NCBI RefSeq assembly: GCF_028769735.1 | Contig: NC_088171.1 | Span: 95,483,412-95,547,411, forward strand | Source: Zonotrichia leucophrys gambelii | Lineage: Eukaryota > Chordata > Aves > Passeriformes > Passerellidae | Length of the DNA stretch: 64,000 bases | Reading direction: 5' to 3' | Shown here: piece after piece, positions 39,905-52,466 of the stretch | How the letters are laid out: each line of letters starts with the position of its first letter | Numbering within the stretch: position 1 is the stretch's first letter | Notes under the pieces: model-generated | What the model was told of the DNA's origin: nothing | Seen by the model: the letters and a program-made list of their open reading frames with translations, nothing else | Databases searched by the model: none | Program-made: the position numbers and the translations under genes

Positions 39905-40155
39905 CTGTTGAGTTGTGGGGGGATAGAATGCAAGAGAATAGAGGTAGTGCAGAAGGCAATCTCACCCCTGAAGAGTTGCAGCTGTATTAATTACCAAAGA
40001 TTAGGAACAGGCCTGCCCTCAATAGGCCACAGCTGTGTCCAATAAGGATGAGTGCTATAAAAGAGTGGGTGGAGAAGAGAGCTGGCGTTTGTAGGCTCTG
40101 CTGTGAAGTAGGAGTCAGTGCTGTGAGGAGTTGCCCATGAGAAATCACCAAGAAG
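39905..40155 (+). repeat. Promoter-like interspersed repeat, possible LTR fragment
   Basis: The segment is GC-richer than its surroundings. It carries a CCAAT box (40039-40043) 12 bp before a TATAAAAG box (40056-40063), followed by a purine-rich GGGTGGAGAAGAGAG leader. I recall closely similar sequence as an interspersed element in songbird genomes. The CCAAT-TATA layout suits the U3/R part of an LTR. I could not identify TG/CA ends or a target duplication, so boundaries are approximate. A host promoter is the alternative. Confidence 0.4.
40056..40063 (+). promoter_or_regulatory. TATA box with CCAAT box 12 bp upstream
   Basis: TATAAAAG follows CCAAT at 40039-40043. The order and sequence fit a core promoter better than chance AT-rich sequence would, since the local context is GC-richer. 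Initiation would be expected near 40085-40095. Confidence 0.4.
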
Positions 40156-40824
40156 GTATATAACTTTTATGATAAGATGACAACGTTGAACATTTTCAAG
40201 TCAGAGCTCAATAGGAAAATATGGGTAGTATTGAATTTCTGAGAAAGAATTCAACCTTAGTGGAAGTCAGAACTTAAAATGAGAAGTTTGCTCCTGGTGG
40301 ATCTCAGCTTTTGGAACCTACTATTTTTTCATGACTTTGGGATACTGCAGCAATGGAAGAACAATTCTTCTTATTGTTCTAGTTAGAAAAGAAAATATTA
40401 TGTTTTCATTTTATGTTTCTCATGTAGTGTTGGCTGTAGTTATGCTATCCCAAAATGATAATGGATGACATTAAAAATACTTGAAAACGGAAATTAGCTT
40501 TTCTAAGTCTAGTGAAGAATAGTATAGAGTACTAGAAGTTTGCTTTTAGCACATACAATTCTTAATGTTGATTTCTCCTTTGCTATTTCAAGTCTTTTTC
40601 ATCAGGATCACGAGAGATCTCTTCAGGGGTATTGCCATCTGCTTTTCTGCTATGATGATAAGGTGATGATCAATGAAAAAGAAGATGAACAATTTTTTCA
40701 AAAACATTATTTCTAGCAATGGTAGTGACCTGTTGATCTGCTGGCACTGCGATGCCTTTCTCACAAACATTAAATTCTGTTGTTATTCCACAGCAGCTAT
40801 ACCCACCAGTGACTTTTTTATGTG

Positions 40825-41200
40825 TCACAGAATCATAGAAAGGCTTGGGTTAGAGGTGCCCTTAAAGGTCATCTAGTTCCAACCCTGCTGCCTTTGCACA
40901 GATGGGTCATTCACCACTTCTCTGGGCCTCCATGTCTTCACCACCATCCAAATTCTTCTTTACTGGATTGCTTGTGTCCTGCTCTGTTGTCCTTCTAGTA
41001 AATGTTGATGTGGCTGAAGTCCCCCATTTAGACCAGGGACCGTGAGTGTAAGGCTGTTCCTATCTGCCGCACAGCATCACCTGCTCAGTCTCCACGTGCA
41101 GTCAGCCTGTAGCAGTCTCCCCACTCTTTCCTGTCCTTCCTTAAATCCTGACCCATAAGCTCTTGGTTGGCTTCTCCTCCTGTCTTACTCATAACCAGGG
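40825..41200 (-). mobile_element. CR1 retroposon, 3' end joined to endonuclease-region sequence
   Basis: The low-coordinate end has the reversed CR1 tail (CACAGAATCATAGAAAGG) and the CATCTAGTTCCAACCC block. From about 40975 the sequence instead resembles CR1 ORF2 endonuclease-region DNA. The minus strand at 41027-41001 reads MGDFSHINI, matching the GDFNH-type motif expected in the APE-like endonuclease. The reverse transcriptase that should lie between is missing, so this is either an internally deleted copy or two CR1 fragments side by side. The frame is broken by stops and not functional. Confidence 0.8.
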
Positions 41201-44200
41201 ACTTTAAAAAAAAGTTATTTGTTTTAAAGATATAAAAATGGAGCACATCTAAGGGTAATAAGAATATATTCTAGACAATCTAAACACAATCCCTGAAGTA
41301 TTTTCCATTGCTACCTGAGTACTTAAGATGGTCTAAGCCTTTGATTATCAAATAATTTATTAGGAAAGATTCTTATGGCATTTCTGGTTTAACTAATAAA
41401 TAACCAAGTGAAAAAAAAGGAAGGGCAACACTGCTTTTGTTTACCTAAGTATCAAAAAGCTGAAGTAGAACAAGAGAATTAGTAATTGTGGAAAGGAGAT
41501 ACCATCATCACAAATTCAGAAATTCATTACATGCACTTTAATCCTAGAAATACTCTTTTGAAATATATGTGTGTTTTTTTGTGGTTTTTTTTGGGTTTTT
41601 TTGTGATAAGCATTTTATAGGCACGGCACATTCAGTATAAGTCAGGGCTTGTAAAGGTGCATTATTTTCAGATTGTAGCATGACAAGCCAGAAAAAAAGC
41701 ACTTCCAATTTTCTTAATATGAAGGGTTTTCTCATATGCATGTTTTTGTTCTGCTTGTTTGTCACCAGCTCAGTTAGAGACATGTTGGTGTCTATCTTCT
41801 CTTTCAACAAGCAATTAATGGTACATCTGGAGAGTCATTGCCCTGGGGATTCTTCTTCAGATCTAGTGATTGATCAGAGCCAGTGTCATACTTAAGACTG
41901 AGACCTTGGGTCACATTTTCTTCCTGTGAGTTTTGCTGCTACTTCAATTAAGCATGCAGTCCTTGGAGGAAAAAGAGGGATCTTCAAGCTGGAGCCTGGA
42001 ATGAATAGAACAACCTGTTCTTAAGGTATATGTTTAAATATTGTTACAGGAGTGTATTGTGGCATGCTCTGATGTTTCTACATTATCAAAACATGCTCAG
42101 GAGATGCTGTCGCTGCCTGTAATTGACACTTTATTAAGCAGAGATGGAAATACTCAAGCATCTCTGAAGGAATTGTAACTTTATATTTTCAAAAATATCT
42201 TCACTTTCAATTGGCCTGAACACATGGACTTCTCTCGATGCTGATAAACTCTGCCATGCAGCCTCTTCAAAAGCAAAGCTACAAGTACTTTGAGTAAGCA
42301 CAAATCACAAAAGTATTCTGGCCTTTCTGGGTTCACAAGCTCTCTTTTGCCCCTTCAGGAGTGGTAGTGCCATGAAAGAAATATGCAGAGAGGAAATCTG
42401 CTGTGTGGGTTAAAGGGTAATAAGCATTCTGAGTTAGACTTCTTAAACTATTCTCCTGTGGTGTATTGAAGTGTTTTTTTCAGCTATGAAGGCAGAGACT
42501 TTAGAAATTACTGAGTGCTGTTCTCATCTAGTTCCTCAACTCCTACTAGGCTGGGTGTCAGATGAAGAAGTGTAAAAGCACACTGTGGAATATTTAAGGT
42601 ACAAGGCAGGGACAATGCCAGGTTTTTTGCATTTTCATTACCTTGATTTCATGACCGTGTACAAGTGTCTTGTGTATACAGCAACATTAATTTTATTTCC
42701 TTCCTTTTCTTTCTTTTTCTGTGGGAGTGAACTCGTTCTTTGTCACAGGTGACTGCATTTAGATGTTGTGGGAGGAAAGCAATGAAACCTTGTTGCAGAG
42801 CAATTAAATTCAGGAAAAATATAGTCCAAAGGCTGACCTAGTCTACTCTGTGACATGCACATTATTAGCATTCTTCCCACTTGATACATATTGCAGAAGT
42901 TTTAATTGTACATTCTTCTCCTGTGAGTGACTTTGGCACAGCAGACAAGTGACAAAATTAAAAACTGATGCTATGGTATCTAAAATCATACTGTAATCAG
43001 CCAATTGCAGTCAGGAACTTTGACATATGCCCAAATAATGCTATGTGTAGCGAGTCTGAATATTTTATTTATACATACAAAGTGGTAGCCTTGTTAAGAT
43101 CTATGATAATTACTTGTGCAACTTTAGTACAAAATTCAAGCCAAGTTCCTAAGATGCATGTGACTTAGTATCAGGGAGTCGTTTCTCTTCCTGGAGAGTG
43201 TTCACTTTTAAGGTTGTACCAAATAACTAATACCTAGTCTATCCATAATTGCAAAGTGTTTTCACCACTATTAGTGGTGTGTTCTTTTCAAGGAAAAAAA
43301 CATATTTTGATGTGTTCTTAAAAATTTTTAGCCTTACTCAGATGCGCTAAAAAGTATATTTTCTTCCACTGAATTAGACAAATAAATAAAACAATCAGTT
43401 GTTACAATGGGTATGCAATTCTGTTGGGTTCCTGATTTAATGTAAACATAAGCTATGGAGATCCAGAAGCAGCGTGACTGAGGGTAAAAATGGTTAGAGA
43501 CTGTACAATATAGAGGGTACATTGACCATTACCTTTTGTTACCTCAACAACACAGTTATTAATTCTGGCTAGCACAATTCAGTCTCTCTTGGTTTGGGTT
43601 TTGTTAAAGAAGGTATTGGAATACACTCTCTCACTGGACAGAACCAGAGTTTCCTTCAGAAGTGAAGGGCTGTGAGACTATTCAGGAAATGTATTTTTAT
43701 GTTTGCTCAATTTTTATTCTTAGGTGCTTACTGTTGATAATCATCAAGGACAGGAACAGGTGGCCAAAATGGAGCTTTTTCTGGTCAGGCATAGCTTGTC
43801 TGAAATAGTGGTGTTTTATTCAAGTCTCTGTTTTAAAGAGTGTGGGACACAAGTAGTGGATATCACCTGGATGTTTTCCAAAGTGTAAGGACCTTTTCTG
43901 TTTAAAGTTGATTCATACCCTTTGCAACATGACTAAGAAGTAGAATTAGCTGAGAGAGTAAAGGGAATTTTGCCTCATAGTTCCCCACTCCTCTGCCAGA
44001 CCAGTACCAATACATTGAATCTTGTGTCCATCTTCTGGGGCAAGTTGCATTGGGAACAGTACAAGGAGGAGACAAATTTGGCAGACCCAGGATTGCAGCA
44101 TGTTTGGGAAAATGACTGAGGTGAAAAGGTAATATTCAGCTCTTGCAATTTTATTGTGTGAAAAGGGATCTGTAATATTCTTTGCTTCATAAAAATGGGT

Positions 44201-44289
44201 CAAGTCCTACCTGTTTAATGGGTAAAACCCTTTTTGAACGCAGGTTAGCAGGAGATGGCTGTCTTGTTCTATGTGGTTTTGAAAATTTT
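41201..44289. other. AT-rich non-coding DNA, no recognised gene
   Basis: I recognise no gene or repeat family. A T/G-rich low-complexity run is at 41570-41605. Confidence 0.45.
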
Positions 44290-44825
44290 AAGATCCAGAA
44301 TTGAAAAGTGTAAAATAGTTCCAGTTGGAAGGGACATACAGTATCATCTACTCCATCTGCCTGACCACTTCAGGGCTGACCAAAAGCTAAAGTATATTAA
44401 GGATATTGTCCAAATACTTCTCCTACACTAACAGGTTTGAGGTATTGATCACCACACTAGGAAACCTGCTCCACAGTTTGACCACACTCTCAGTGAAAAA
44501 TGTTTCATAATGCCAAGTCTGAACCTCCCCTGACATTGCTTTGAACCCTTCCCATGTGTCTTGATACCAGAGAAAGTGCTCAGGACCCTCCTGTCCACTT
44601 CCCCTCCTCAGTAAGCTGTAGGGAGAACAGAGGTCACCCCTCACCCTCCTTTTCTCCAAAGCCAGCAAAGCCAGTGTCTTCAGCCTGCTTGGTCATTCCT
44701 TCTCACTCTTTCATTAACTTTGTTGCTCTCCTCTACATGAGTTCAAGTACCTTGATGTCATTTCTTAATTGTGGGCCCCAGTACTGTATGCAACATTCAA
44801 AGTGAGGCCAGACCAATATTAAAGA
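44290..44825 (-). mobile_element. CR1 retroposon fragment, about 0.5 kb
   Basis: The plus strand carries the reversed CR1 3' region: GTTGGAAGGGACAT near 44325 and CACCACACTAGGAAACCTGC near 44450. A stretch on adding fragments and cutting back (TTTCTCCAAAGCCAGCAAAG) follows, and then GGGCCCCAGTACTGTATGCA near 44775. The terminal tail is diverged. The 81- and 83-codon frames here are translations of CR1 and not host genes. The copy is old and 5'-truncated, reading on the minus strand. Confidence 0.85.
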
Positions 44826-47332
44826 GAATATTTAAAAAAAAAATTCTGCCTTATTGGGGATAGACCATCTGGCTTTCAAGATGAAAACCATTCTAATAAT
44901 ATACACAATTTTAACTGCATCATGCTAGTCCTTCCTTGGGTTTTAATACTTGTCCTGTTATTTTTATGTTCTGTCAGAGAAGAATGCAATCTTGTGTCTG
45001 TTTACAATTTGTGTGATTATCACCTCCTTGTTGGCTCATTGAAATACTAAATATACTGTGGATCAAAATATGGTGGATGTTGTGAGACTATGTGCATACT
45101 TCTTCTAATTCAAGTGGAGTGGCATGGTTCATTTTTTGACATTACATAAAATGTCAAAACATTTTTGGCTATTGGTATTATAATTGTATTATATTCAGCT
45201 ATTGGTATTATATTTGATGTGACTCTCACAGAACTTTAGCTGTTTCTGTGTTCTTGATACTAATGCAATCCCCTAGCCTAGACAGAGACAGATTAAGACA
45301 CAGAGAAAACCTCCAAACCATAAAATATTAAAATACAATTGGAATAGCTACTTTCCTCTGTATTCAGATGTCAAAAAAAATAAGCAACACAAGGCAAAAT
45401 GAGAAGTAATGGAAAAAGGATATTATGCTTAAGAGAAAAGTAAGAATAACTAGTTTAATGTTTGATAAAGTAATACTTGTAAATTTTCCATACTCTCTAA
45501 ACTACAGGTAAAAACCAAATACAAGCCCTACTTAAGAACTGGAGACCTAGGCCTATTATTTATTTATTAAATCAACTCAGGAAGTCTTTGCTATGACTTT
45601 TCACTTCAGGTACTTAAAAGATAATTGTGTCTTGGAAAATTGAGAAGCTGTTGTATGATTTAGATCAAACTAATACTGTAAATACACCATTCCTGTCTTG
45701 AAACAGTACATTAAAATTTTTCATGAGAATTTTTTTGAAATTTGGATTGCCTTCAATAAATACCGAAGAGTTCATCTTAAAAGACTGATCTGAGTTCACC
45801 CTCGATGAAAATGAGTTGGCTTTAGAGGAGTTGCAGCAGGGAACAATCTGTTCCAGAATGTGTTTTTACCTTAACTGTCTCATAGGGTGATGTAATGCCA
45901 TGGCTGCAGAGGACAACCACTGCACAGAGAACAGGAATAAAACTGGTTATTAAACAGAAGTATAATAACAGAAGTTATTAACAGAAGTTAACTCTGGAGG
46001 AGTAGAATTATCAAAGATGCAGGTATGTGGGCAATGAGCAATTCTATCGCATGATTCGGAAATCACTCAGGATGACACTTTGCAAAGACCTAAAACTTAA
46101 TGTACATTAAGAAATATTGTTCTAAAAAGCTTACATGTGTATTTGAACAGAATCTTTGCTTATTATAAGAACCTGTGACTGAATTTCAAGGTTGCATATA
46201 GCAAATGAGTGACACATCTGGCTGTCTTAAGTCCATACTTGAAACTAAAGCGACCTTACATATCAGGCTGTGACCTATGGAAAATAAATACTCTTTGTAG
46301 ACAAGGATTGTGTTACCCCAGGTCAATTACTCAGACTTTGCCTGGCTTGGTAGCTTAAACAATCACATTTCAAGTAAAACAACACTGAAGAAGAGATCAC
46401 ACATCTTTGCCAAAGTGTGATATTTTTATGATACAATGTCAGATGGTTTCTTCTCTCTTGATTAAAGCTTTTGGGGAAAAAAATTGACAACAAAATTGGA
46501 AACCATGGATAACTAGCTAGCTACCTAAAAACCTTTGAATATTTTGATTAAAACTTGAGGTACTTTTAAATTTTGTTCCTTTAATTTAATTCTCTGCTAT
46601 TCATCATGTCCATCCTCCCCCTCTGTTCCCTATGCCCCCCTTCAAATCCCTTGTGTATTTTGTCTAAATTTCCTTAGGAAAATATAAAGAAATATTGAAA
46701 CAACAGGAGAAGCTGTTTTACTGTTTCAATCCTTGTTAAAAACAAGTTACTGGAAATGTCAACAAAGACCTGATTTTCTTGAGCTACTCAGCTCATTAGG
46801 CTGGAAGGGATATTAGGCCCTTCAGATGTTTCTCTGAATTAAACCTTGAAACCTTTTGAGATTGACTGGTTATTACTTATCCTGAGCTTGGATACAGCAA
46901 ACTATTAAGCAAAAAACCTTGAATTATGTGTAACTGAGAGAGAAAGGAGGGCTTGTCAGTCTCATGAGATGACTCAAGACTGAGATGCTAGGGCAGGCAA
47001 AGTGCCTCAAACTTCTGCAAGGTTAGAGACTATCAGGATTTGATCCTACTCTTTGGCTTCTTTAGCCCTTCAGGTGAACCCTTTAAATACTTTTTTTTTT
47101 CTAATAGTTATGCTCTGTCCCTGATCTGAGTTTGTTGCTGGTAATCCAGGGCAGTGAAGTTGGGTTAAGAAAACTCGTCCCCCTATAGAAATGTATATGC
47201 AGCCAATGTAAGTACTTCCAATTATCTCTTTCACTGATGGATGAAAAATTTGATCTTCCTCCCTTGTTCTGCAGGAATAGGAACACTCTCTATGTATACC
47301 TGTACCTACAGGGGTGTGGGTAGGTAGATGAC
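44826..47332. other. AT-rich non-coding DNA, no recognised gene
   Basis: I recognise no gene. A short direct repeat of TAACAGAAGTTA-type units is at 45948-45993. A duplicated CAGCTATTGGTATTATA-like word is at about 45165-45210. Confidence 0.45.
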
Positions 47333-47390
47333 TATATATATATATACACACACATGTATACACATATATGTGTGTGTATATATATATATA
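47333..47390. repeat. TA/TG microsatellite forming a perfect 23-bp palindrome
   Basis: Alternating TA then CA on the left (47333-47355) is mirrored exactly by TG then TA on the right (47368-47390). The spacer is 12 nt (47356-47367). A further TA run follows to 47405. The alternating purine-pyrimidine composition favours cruciform or Z-DNA formation and makes the site prone to length change. Confidence 0.9.
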
Positions 47391-47405
47391 GGTGTATATA
47401 TATAT

Positions 47406-50400
47406 GCCTATGCTTCAGGTTTGAGGAATTTTGAGCAAATTTTGCAGGAAAGGCCAGCCTCCATGTAAAGGCTTTTAAGAGTCTGTCTTATATTGATGAT
47501 TCTCCTGGAGCAGAGGAGAAGATACAGCCTTTGCCATGCAGCATTGCTTCCTGCCTGATGCTGCGACCTTGTTTGAACAAGAATGTTACAAACACTTCAT
47601 TAAGGTTTACCCTGCCTTTTTCTCCCTTCAGTCTCTCTTCCCACTGCCTGTGCCTGTCCCTGTGTGCTCTGTCTGGCCCGGGCAGGTGGGCTGCCGCTGT
47701 CGAAGGGGATGAAATGGAGGAGGCAGTGGTGGCAGCTCCTGCTGCCAGGTCACTGCTGTGCCACGGGCTGCTGGTCTGGGCTGTGGTGGCAGCCCCTTTC
47801 TCCCGGGCTGGCTTCTCTGGCGGTGTCCTCTAGGGAGCTGGCAGCGGGGAGCATCCTGTGGGCTCTGGTCCAGCTCCTGTGTCACCAGCTGGCCAGCACT
47901 GTGCCAGTCTGGCAAAGGACTCGGTGCCAACAATGGGGGAATTCAGGCCCTGGAGCTACAGCTGTGGCACTGTGCAGGAATCAGCTGCATTAAGATGTCA
48001 GACTGCAATATTCTGTGTGTGAGTTCTTGTATTTTCCTAATGTAATGAAGGCTGAGCCATCATTTTGGATAGCATTTGGGGGCCATTCTGAATCAGACAG
48101 GGTTGCTTTATTAAAAAGCTTTTCTTGCCTGATGTACAAAACTCCAGCTATGAACAAAAGTGCCTGACTATTTAGTATTCATGTGTTGATGGTGATGGGC
48201 ATCTTGGGACTGCTTTAAGCAATGGCTTTTAAATTAGCTAGGTATAAATGCACTTTACGAAATGCATCTATAATGTACTTTCCAAATTATTAATCAAGTT
48301 GTAAATTGTTCATTTTTGAAGCAAGTATTTCAGAATTCTTTTTTATGTGTTATACCTCTTCACACAAGTAAAATACAATGCTATAATTCCTTCGATTTTC
48401 TTCAATAACATTTCATTACACAGTTCTGGTCTGTTAGTGTTATATATAATTACTAACTAAAGAAGTCTAAAACAAGTTTTAGGCCAAACAAAAAAAAAAT
48501 TGCTCTTGATAGACTAATATAAAATTTCTAGTCCTGCCAAGGCAAGTTGTGTAATTAATATATGCTCTTCACAAGTTCACAAATTTTTTTTAAAATAGAT
48601 TTTCAGACATGTGATTTTGACTTTATGGTTTCTAATAACATCTGTAAGCAGTTGAGTGGGGGTAGTGTTTCACTCTGAATGATGGATTTTATACATTTTT
48701 GTCTTCTCACCAAAGAGAAAAATAACTCACTCAATTATTCCTGTCATGCTTTAAGTGATACAAAATAAATCTGTCCTTGACTTTTTTCTCTTTTAAATGT
48801 GTAGCTCCATTTTCTTTTTTACTGAAGTTTATGCTAGATTGACAGGGAAAGAGGCCTGTTCCAGGGTAAAAAGTAGCAATATAACTTTCACCTTCCTGAT
48901 AGAGCAAGGAAAAAAGAAAATATATTTCCTATTTTGCCACATTGCACTTGACCCAAATACTTTCAGCCAAACTGACAGAAAAGGCCATTTTACAGTCTAA
49001 TAGATATATTAGGGTCATAGGTAGTCTATATTTATTATGTGAGTAGTTTTGCCGGGCACTTTGTGTTACCATGAGAAGGACAATAATAGTCAGCAAGTGG
49101 AACAAAAAGGTTAACTCAAATGCATTCCAAAAATAGTTGAAAACCTTGTTTTCCAGTTCCAGTATGCATTCAAAATAACCCATTAGGTCTGCTTGAAGAC
49201 CATACGTGGCCATAACATTTTTTGTTGTCCCAGTTTGGTGCAGCTGTCAATGAAACTTCAAATTTCACTGACTGAGGAAACATACTTTTAACAGACTGTA
49301 GTAATTTGATCTGTCATGAAAAGTAAATATGTTTTGATTCTTATATATTATTTTTGTTGTATATTTTTGGGAGCTTTAATTCTGTTTTAGCTACTCGTTA
49401 AGCTGAGGTACTCAGAGTTCAAGCGAGTTGCCTGGAGTTTTGACTAAAGTCTGATGCATTTTCCCTCTTGGCCCCTGAGGGCTCATCTCACCTGTCATCC
49501 CTAGGCAAGAGACACAGCAACAACACAAATTCTAATCCACATGCTCAATATGAAATTTCGCATTTGATTATCAGTAAAAAAGAAATAAAATAGACACTAT
49601 TTTTGATAACTGTTTGATAGAAGAGTGGACTTAAAAGTATAAAAATTTGCAGTCTGACAGTAAAATTTGTTTATTTTAAACTAGAAATTTGAGCATGTGT
49701 TTTAAAGATTTTTGATTTTTAAATTTTTTGCCTTATTACCTGGCATTTGGACAGAGAGAGTGAAAGAAGATGTTTCAAAAGAACTTTTTTTTCACAAACT
49801 AAGAAGTTGCATTAAAGACAGGCATGATCAGGCTAGTATTCTCCATTTCTTCTAGAGCTTTAGCAACATGGCACTCTGCTACTATGATATAGATGCTGAA
49901 GCAGGACTGGGTCCTGTTTCACCTGGAGGAGAGAGTGTAGGAAGGTGATGTGTGCAAGCACACTCCTGGACATAGCCTAAAGCTTAGCCCAAGAGATTCA
50001 AAAGGGTTTCTGGTCTTTCTTTACATGGAAGGAACTTGTCCCTGTGTAGTCCAGGGTTCAGAGGGGACAAAAGAGTATCTGTATTAAAAAGTACATTTTG
50101 TCTGCTTGGTTAATATTTTTAATGTTTTGGGTTAATATTGATGCAGGAATTATACATTTCTTAAGTGGGGAGAAACTACAAATAGATTTAAAGGTTTTAT
50201 ACAATTAAGAAAATAGTACAAACTTAATGAAAGATTGTTTCAAAGCTATAGTTTTTAAGACTATTTTCTGATAAAGATTTGAGCATGTAGAATTGATAGA
50301 AAAGAATCTATGACTAAAATCAATGTTATTTTTTTCTTTGAAATTAAATAAATTTTTCTTATCTTCCTAACTCTTGTAATATTTTGACAGTTTGGATAAA

Positions 50401-52461
50401 TGGCTATGGTCGACATATACTGGGAATGATTTTCAGGAACTTGCTAAATATACCTACCTTACTATACCTGCAGTTTATAGTAATGCATAGCTTTCTGTTT
50501 TACTTGGGAATGTGTTGGTATTATGGTTTTTTTTTGTTTTTGTTTGTTTTTTTTTAATGAACTTACTGGTAGTTGTACAATTACCTTTGTGTAATAACTT
50601 CACAGAGAAATAATGATAGAACTAAATAAAGTATTGCAAGGAGGGACGCTATACAACAGATTTCCTCAATCAGTGATGAAATATTCTGGGTTTGTTCCTT
50701 CAGTTTTTAAGCAAGTAAAATATGATAAATATACCACATATTAGAGTTCATGTAGAAGTAGTCCTTCTTGACAAAGTATTGTACTTTTTATGTTGCTCTT
50801 AAATAAGGAACGAGGAGAAAAAGTGAGTTATGGTTACTTTCCACATTTGTGATCAAAATGTCAAAGTGAATAGCAAAAGAGAAGTGTTTTCTGCATTAGT
50901 GATTTTGCTCCATACAGGCTAATGATATGCACTGTATTTTAATGAGTTCTCTTCAATTGTGAAGGTAGAGAATAACTTTCTTTTGAAGACCTAATTAAGC
51001 CAATGTAAAATAGATACATGTATAATAAAATATGCAACTCAATAATAACTTAGTCCGATGACATTCTGTGTCATTGTTTAAGAAAGTTTGTCACTATAAT
51101 TTCCAAGGTAAGACTGAAACACATAAGAAGCTGTGCTTCCCATATTCTGTTTTCTTCAGACCAATACAGAGTAAATTGAGGCATGCAAAAGAGCTGTTCC
51201 TATTTAAAAAAGGGAGAGGTCTTAAAAAAGGTCTTAAAAAAGAAGAACTTCACTAAAGTGTGGTCATAAACTGCCAGATTTGTCTGCAGGAAAGAATATA
51301 TTGTCCAATCAGGGATTTTCCAGGCAGTACTCTCCTGGCAGTAATAAATAATACGAGCCAAGATGTTCACCTGATTATGTAGTTTCTACTTTATTTAGTA
51401 CATTAGTATTAGCCATTGAGTATTTTTGTATGTTGTTTGGTCTTCTTGCTTTCACCATAATTTTTAGGAATTGGGAGCAGATCAGTTACTGATTTCTGTG
51501 GAAATGTTTTTTCTTTACTGGGTATAGGCATGTGGATACTTTTTTTACTTTCCTGTTTGACTGACAAGGATGATCTGAATTGAATTCATGTTGAGTCATC
51601 TAGGAGATATAGAAAAGGAGCTTCCATATACTGTCACTGTTTCAATTTTTCAGGAGATAAGCAAGAACCTTTTTGGGCTGTCAGCTATTAAAGTGAGTTA
51701 AATGGCTATTTTCTATTAAAACCACGTACAGTATTTTAAGCAGTTATAAGATTTAGGATTAGCCCTAGGATTATACTATAGAGATACAAAATCCCATTCT
51801 AAACTACATTATGCTCATTTACTAAGGCACCAGTTTTGAGTGCACAAACATGTATTTGCAAGACTTATTGGCCCACTGAAATAAAATTGCTATTATAATA
51901 CCGTAAAGATGACTTTTCCCATCTTTTTTAAACTCTCATTTAATATGTAATGCTCTCATATCTGTTTTGAGATACTTTTCAATTTGAAGGTGAGGCTATA
52001 TTTTAAAACTATTTAAACTTACCATAAATTTACCTCAGTACAAATACCTCTGAATACAAGGTGAATACATATAATGGCTTGATCTGGGTGAAGAACATTT
52101 TGGTGACATATTTCAGTGACTTTTCCTGCACATAAAGCAACAAAAAACACATTGAGAAAGTTGCTTATGCTGGGTGCTTTCCCAGAGCCTTCTTATCCTC
52201 CTGCAATTCTCTTGAACTTTAGTTTGTAAATAAATTTTGTACAATAAGGTAATGATTGCTCTTATTGAACTATGTATGCTTACTTCTGTGTTGTTTCTAT
52301 AAATTATAGGTTAGAATTTAAATGACATGTATTGCATCATATACTATAATAATATAACATATACAGGCTAGAAATACAGTACTAATTTCGGCATTTTTTT
52401 TTCATTTTTTTCTCCTTTTAATTTTCCTCTTTTAGGATATTTGATTAAGTACAAAACAGGT
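47406..52461. other. Non-coding DNA with a GC-rich patch at 47636-47990
   Basis: The patch at 47636-47990 is markedly GC-richer than its surroundings and open in several overlapping frames of 95-109 codons, as GC-rich DNA often is. It shows no domain I recognise. The remainder to 52461 is AT-rich with T-runs (for example 50527-50556) and no recognised gene or repeat. Confidence 0.4.
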
Positions 52462-52466
52462 ATAAT
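52462..52466. repeat. Target site duplication (left copy), ATAAT
   Basis: ATAAT precedes the 5' LTR and recurs exactly at 55283-55287 after the 3' LTR. It shows that the whole LTR-LTR structure integrated as one element. Confidence 0.88.

Noticed and set aside
44423..44805. Overlapping 81- and 83-codon frames on opposite strands
   Set aside because: Both lie inside a CR1 3' region and reflect its lack of stops, not host coding sequence.
47925..47945. GGTGCCAACAATGGGG, resembling a retroviral tRNA-Lys primer site (TGGCGCCCAACGTGGGG type)
   Set aside because: Too many mismatches, no leading TGG in place, and no LTR end with a CA just upstream.
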